DNA of 10,632 bases, from contig CAYSCH010000327.1 of the NCBI GenBank assembly GCA_964429355.1, positions 1-10,632 on the forward strand, written 5' to 3'. Shown here one piece after another: positions 8,802 to 10,632 of this stretch. Origin of the DNA: JAAYAY01 sp964429355 (lineage in GTDB: Bacteria > Planctomycetota > Planctomycetia > Pirellulales > Thermoguttaceae). The notes beneath the pieces are model-generated. The model saw nothing but the letters and a program-made list of their open reading frames with translations. It did not search any database and was not told the origin of the DNA. A program made the position numbers and the translations under genes. How positions within the stretch are numbered: the first letter of the stretch is position 1; the number at the start of each line of letters is the position of its first letter.

Positions 8802-10003
8802 AGACTTCCACCTACCGCTCGAAGCCGACTCACAAGCTGTTGTCAGGTCGTGGGACAGGACCAAATTCTGTCCACACAGGTTATGGGACTGTCGTGCGTG
8901 CGGGATGGATTTGCGCGCTTATGTTGTCCATTCTCTTCTCATCGGCGCACGCCCGGCCTCAGAACGGTGATGGCACCGACGACAAGGGTGCCGGTTCAGT
9001 CGCTCCTTTCGAAAAGGACCAGACCGACGCGGCCGTGGATAAGGCGATCATTTACCTTATCAGCCAGCAGCGCCCGGACGGCGCGCTGACCGACCGGGGG
9101 CACGAGACGACCATGACCTCCCTGGCCATCATGGCGATGGCGAGCGTGGGGGTGCAACCGGTCGATCCTGACCCTCGCGGCCGCGCGATGCGTAAGGCCC
9201 TCGAGTACGTTTTGCGTGACGATCGGCAGGACGACAACGGTTACTTCGGCCAGCGCGACGGATCCCGCATGTACGGCCACGGAATTACCACTCTTATGCT
9301 CACCGAGATGCTCGGCATGGGAACCGACCCGGAGCAGGATCTGCAGATCCACCAACGTGCCCAGCAGGCCATCGACCTGATCCTCAGTTCTCAGAAGATC
9401 AGCAAGCCCCTCCAGTATCGCGGGGGCTGGCGTTATGGGCCCGAGGATCGCGACGCCGACCTTTCCGTCACGGTCTGGCAATTGATGGCACTCCGTTCGG
9501 CGAAGAACGACGGGCTGCAGGTGCCCGCCGCTGCAATTCGCGATGCGGTGGAGTATCTCAAGCGATCCTACGCGTCAACCCTCGACCACAACGGCATGCC
9601 CGACAGTCGCGCCAGCGGTTTCTGTTACACCCCGACGGGCCGCAGTCCGACGTACACGATGACCGCGGCAGGTCTGCTGGCAATGCAGGTTTGCGGCGAG
9701 TATGAATCGCCCCTGGTGGCTGGGGCCGCCGACTGGCTCCTCGAACACCCGCCCCAGTGGAAAGAGAACTTTTTCTTCTACGGCACTTACTACTACGCCC
9801 AAGGCATGTACCAGCGGGGCGGCGACCACGCCGAAACCGCCGAGCGGCTCGTCCAGAAAATCCTCCTCGAGAAACAGCAGAACGACGGCTCCTGGCAAGC
9901 CGAAGGGGGACAGGAAAACGGCGTCGGCAAGGTCTACGCCACGTCGCTGGCGGTGCTGAGTCTCTCCGTCAAGTATCACTATCTGCCGATCTATCAGCGC
10001 TGA
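8798..10003 (+). CDS. Secreted prenyltransferase/squalene-cyclase repeat (alpha/alpha-toroid) protein
   Basis: A 401-residue protein with a late signal sequence: a polar stretch of about 33 residues, a hydrophobic core at about 36-48 (WICALMLSILF), and a likely cleavage site after A50-H-A52. The mature part is built of helical pairs like those of terpene cyclases and prenyltransferases. Typical repeat elements are a QQRPDGAL segment near 70, GGWRY at 209-213 followed by DADLSVTVWQ at 219-228, and NDGSW at 362-366. The end, YATSLAVLSL...YLPIYQR, matches what I know of the planctomycete family. The DXDD motif of squalene-hopene cyclases is not present and export argues against isoprenoid chemistry, so it is probably a binding or structural protein. 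The chosen ATG overlaps the previous stop; an in-frame GTG at 8894 would give a conventional short signal peptide. Last gene of the operon. The fold is confident, the function unknown. Confidence 0.85.
   Translation: MKTSTYRSKPTHKLLSGRGTGPNSVHTGYGTVVRAGWICALMLSILFSSAHARPQNGDGTDDKGAGSVAPFEKDQTDAAVDKAIIYLISQQRPDGALTDRGHETTMTSLAIMAMASVGVQPVDPDPRGRAMRKALEYVLRDDRQDDNGYFGQRDGSRMYGHGITTLMLTEMLGMGTDPEQDLQIHQRAQQAIDLILSSQKISKPLQYRGGWRYGPEDRDADLSVTVWQLMALRSAKNDGLQVPAAAIRDAVEYLKRSYASTLDHNGMPDSRASGFCYTPTGRSPTYTMTAAGLLAMQVCGEYESPLVAGAADWLLEHPPQWKENFFFYGTYYYAQGMYQRGGDHAETAERLVQKILLEKQQNDGSWQAEGGQENGVGKVYATSLAVLSLSVKYHYLPIYQR
8853..8873. repeat. Hairpin-forming inverted repeat, REP-like
   Basis: Arms GGACAGGA (8853-8860) and TTCTGTCC (8866-8873) pair over eight positions, one of them G-U, around a five-base CCAAA loop. 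It lies in the non-conserved pre-signal part of the toroid gene and encodes roughly residues 19-26. A partial echo, TGGGACTGTC, follows at 8884-8893. The GGACAG/CTGTCC arms resemble short palindromes that I recall as dispersed, REP-type repeats in planctomycete genomes. That likeness is from memory. Only one copy is seen here, so repeat status is inferred. Confidence 0.4.
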
Positions 10004-10157
10004 TCCTCCCTTGGTTCGAGGCTTCGGTTCCCCGGCGCAGGATCGGCAACATCACGGCAGAGTTCGCAATTCCCGCCAACAGCGACTTGAGTTGCGCGCC
10101 ATTTCTGTTGGAGGAGTCCAGGTTGCCGAGTCCGACGCCAAGATCCATAATCCAATC
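10004..10157. other. Intergenic gap between the operon and the radical SAM gene
   Basis: This gap of 154 bases has no convincing small gene or RNA. A six-base inverted repeat (GATCCT 10002-10007, AGGATC 10039-10044) encloses 31 bases but has no T-tract, so I do not call a terminator. No clear -35/-10 pair is visible, though a promoter for the next gene would be expected here. A purine-rich GGAGGAG occurs at 10110-10116. Confidence 0.6.
10110..10116 (+). promoter_or_regulatory. Shine-Dalgarno-like GGAGGAG, unusually far from a start
   Basis: This is a strong anti-Shine-Dalgarno match on the + strand, but it ends 41 bases before the ATG of the radical SAM gene. The only start codon at normal spacing, TTG at 10123, is in another frame. 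It may be chance or may mark a leader; it does not settle the start. Confidence 0.25.
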
Positions 10158-10632
10158 ATGCGCTATCACGGAACCATCATCCGGCCGCCCAGCGAGGCCG
10201 ACAGCTACCTGCTCCAGGTCACCTACGGTTGCTCCCACAACCGCTGCACATTCTGCGGCACCTATAGGGACAAACCGTTTCAGGTGCGTCCCATGGACGA
10301 GATTCTGGAAGATATCGCCATGGCGTCGCGACGGCTCGCCGACGTGCGGAGGGTCTTCCTCTGCGACGGAAACGCGCTGGTTCTTGACATGGATCACCTC
10401 GCGGGCATCTTCGACACGCTCCGCAATGCCTTTCCGCTGCTCCGCCGGATCAGCATCTACGCCAACGCCCGTGACATCCTCGCCAAATCGGCCGGCGACC
10501 TGACAACGTTGCGTGAAAAGGGCCTCGAGTTGATCTATCTCGGGCTGGAAAGCGGCTGCGATGAGGTGCTGCGGCGTGTGAACAAAGGTTCGACCGCGGC
10601 CGAAATGGTCGCGGGAGTCACACGGGCAAGCG
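10158..10632 (+). CDS. Radical SAM protein, N-terminal part (3' partial)
   Basis: 158 codons are visible before the window ends. The protein opens with MRYHGTIIRPPSEA, a start typical of a COG1032-like group of radical SAM enzymes. It then has three cysteines for a [4Fe-4S] cluster: C25-x4-C30-x2-C33 in GCSHNRCTFC. The spacing is x4 rather than the classical x3, which I recall as normal for this group. Later family elements are VFLCDGNALVL (about 88-98) and YLGLESG (127-133) followed by a VNKG segment, both parts of the SAM-binding barrel. The enzyme should cleave S-adenosylmethionine to a 5'-deoxyadenosyl radical in the cytoplasm; its substrate is unknown. ATG 10158 is chosen because the conserved RYHGTIIRPPSEA begins there; an in-frame TTG at 10092 is the alternative. 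It follows a 154-base gap and has no evident link to the upstream envelope operon. Confidence 0.88.
   Translation, partial: MRYHGTIIRPPSEADSYLLQVTYGCSHNRCTFCGTYRDKPFQVRPMDEILEDIAMASRRLADVRRVFLCDGNALVLDMDHLAGIFDTLRNAFPLLRRISIYANARDILAKSAGDLTTLREKGLELIYLGLESGCDEVLRRVNKGSTAAEMVAGVTRAS

Noticed and set aside
9419..9490. Possible squalene-hopene cyclase catalytic DXDD motif near the DADLSVT segment
   Set aside because: The residues read DRDADL, not DXDD, and the protein has a signal sequence, so cyclase activity is not supported.
9993..10004. Palindrome ATCAGCGCTGAT over the stop codon of the toroid gene, considered as terminator or operator
   Set aside because: It has no loop or T-tract for a terminator and no paired site or regulator gene nearby; a single 12-base palindrome is weak evidence.
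9757..10503. + strand frame of 248 codons spanning the end of the toroid gene and the start of the radical SAM gene
   Set aside because: It overlaps two recognised genes in another frame and shows no domain; the GGAGGAG followed by TTG 10123 in this frame appears coincidental.

Overview
The window is GC-rich and almost fully coding, with every gene on the + strand. Gene content and family signatures point to a planctomycete (Planctomycetota). It holds the distal part of a gene cluster related to the Bat/MoxR-associated clusters of that phylum: a BatA-like membrane protein, a membrane von Willebrand factor A (vWA) protein with a glutamine-amidotransferase-like fold, a giant DUF4175-like coiled-coil membrane protein, and an exported alpha/alpha-toroid (prenyltransferase/squalene-cyclase repeat) protein. 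The phylum assignment rests on recognising these families, not on a database search.

Layout: (1) bases 2-874, the 3' end of a BatA-like protein whose start lies upstream of the window; (2) 871-3279, the vWA/GATase-like membrane protein, joined to the previous gene by an ATGA overlap; (3) 3288-8801, a 1837-residue protein with three N-terminal membrane helices, beta-sandwich domains, over 1100 residues of mostly helical coiled coil, a low-complexity linker and a short C-terminal cap; (4) 8798-10003, the secreted toroid protein, again with an ATGA overlap; (5) a 154-base gap; (6) 10158 to the window end, the start of a radical SAM protein that is probably a separate unit.

The first four genes are so tightly packed (4-base overlaps, one 8-base gap) that they almost certainly form one operon. 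Predicted topology puts the main domains of all four outside the cytoplasmic membrane. This suggests an envelope module: a MIDAS-bearing vWA protein, a BatA-like partner, a very long membrane-anchored coiled coil and a soluble toroid protein. Genes for a MoxR AAA+ ATPase and a DUF58 protein would be expected just upstream but are outside the window. To my knowledge the cellular role of this planctomycete cluster has not been established.

I found no tRNA, rRNA, CRISPR array or transposase gene. One small hairpin-forming inverted repeat (8853-8873) lies inside the 5' coding end of the toroid gene and resembles REP-type palindromes.
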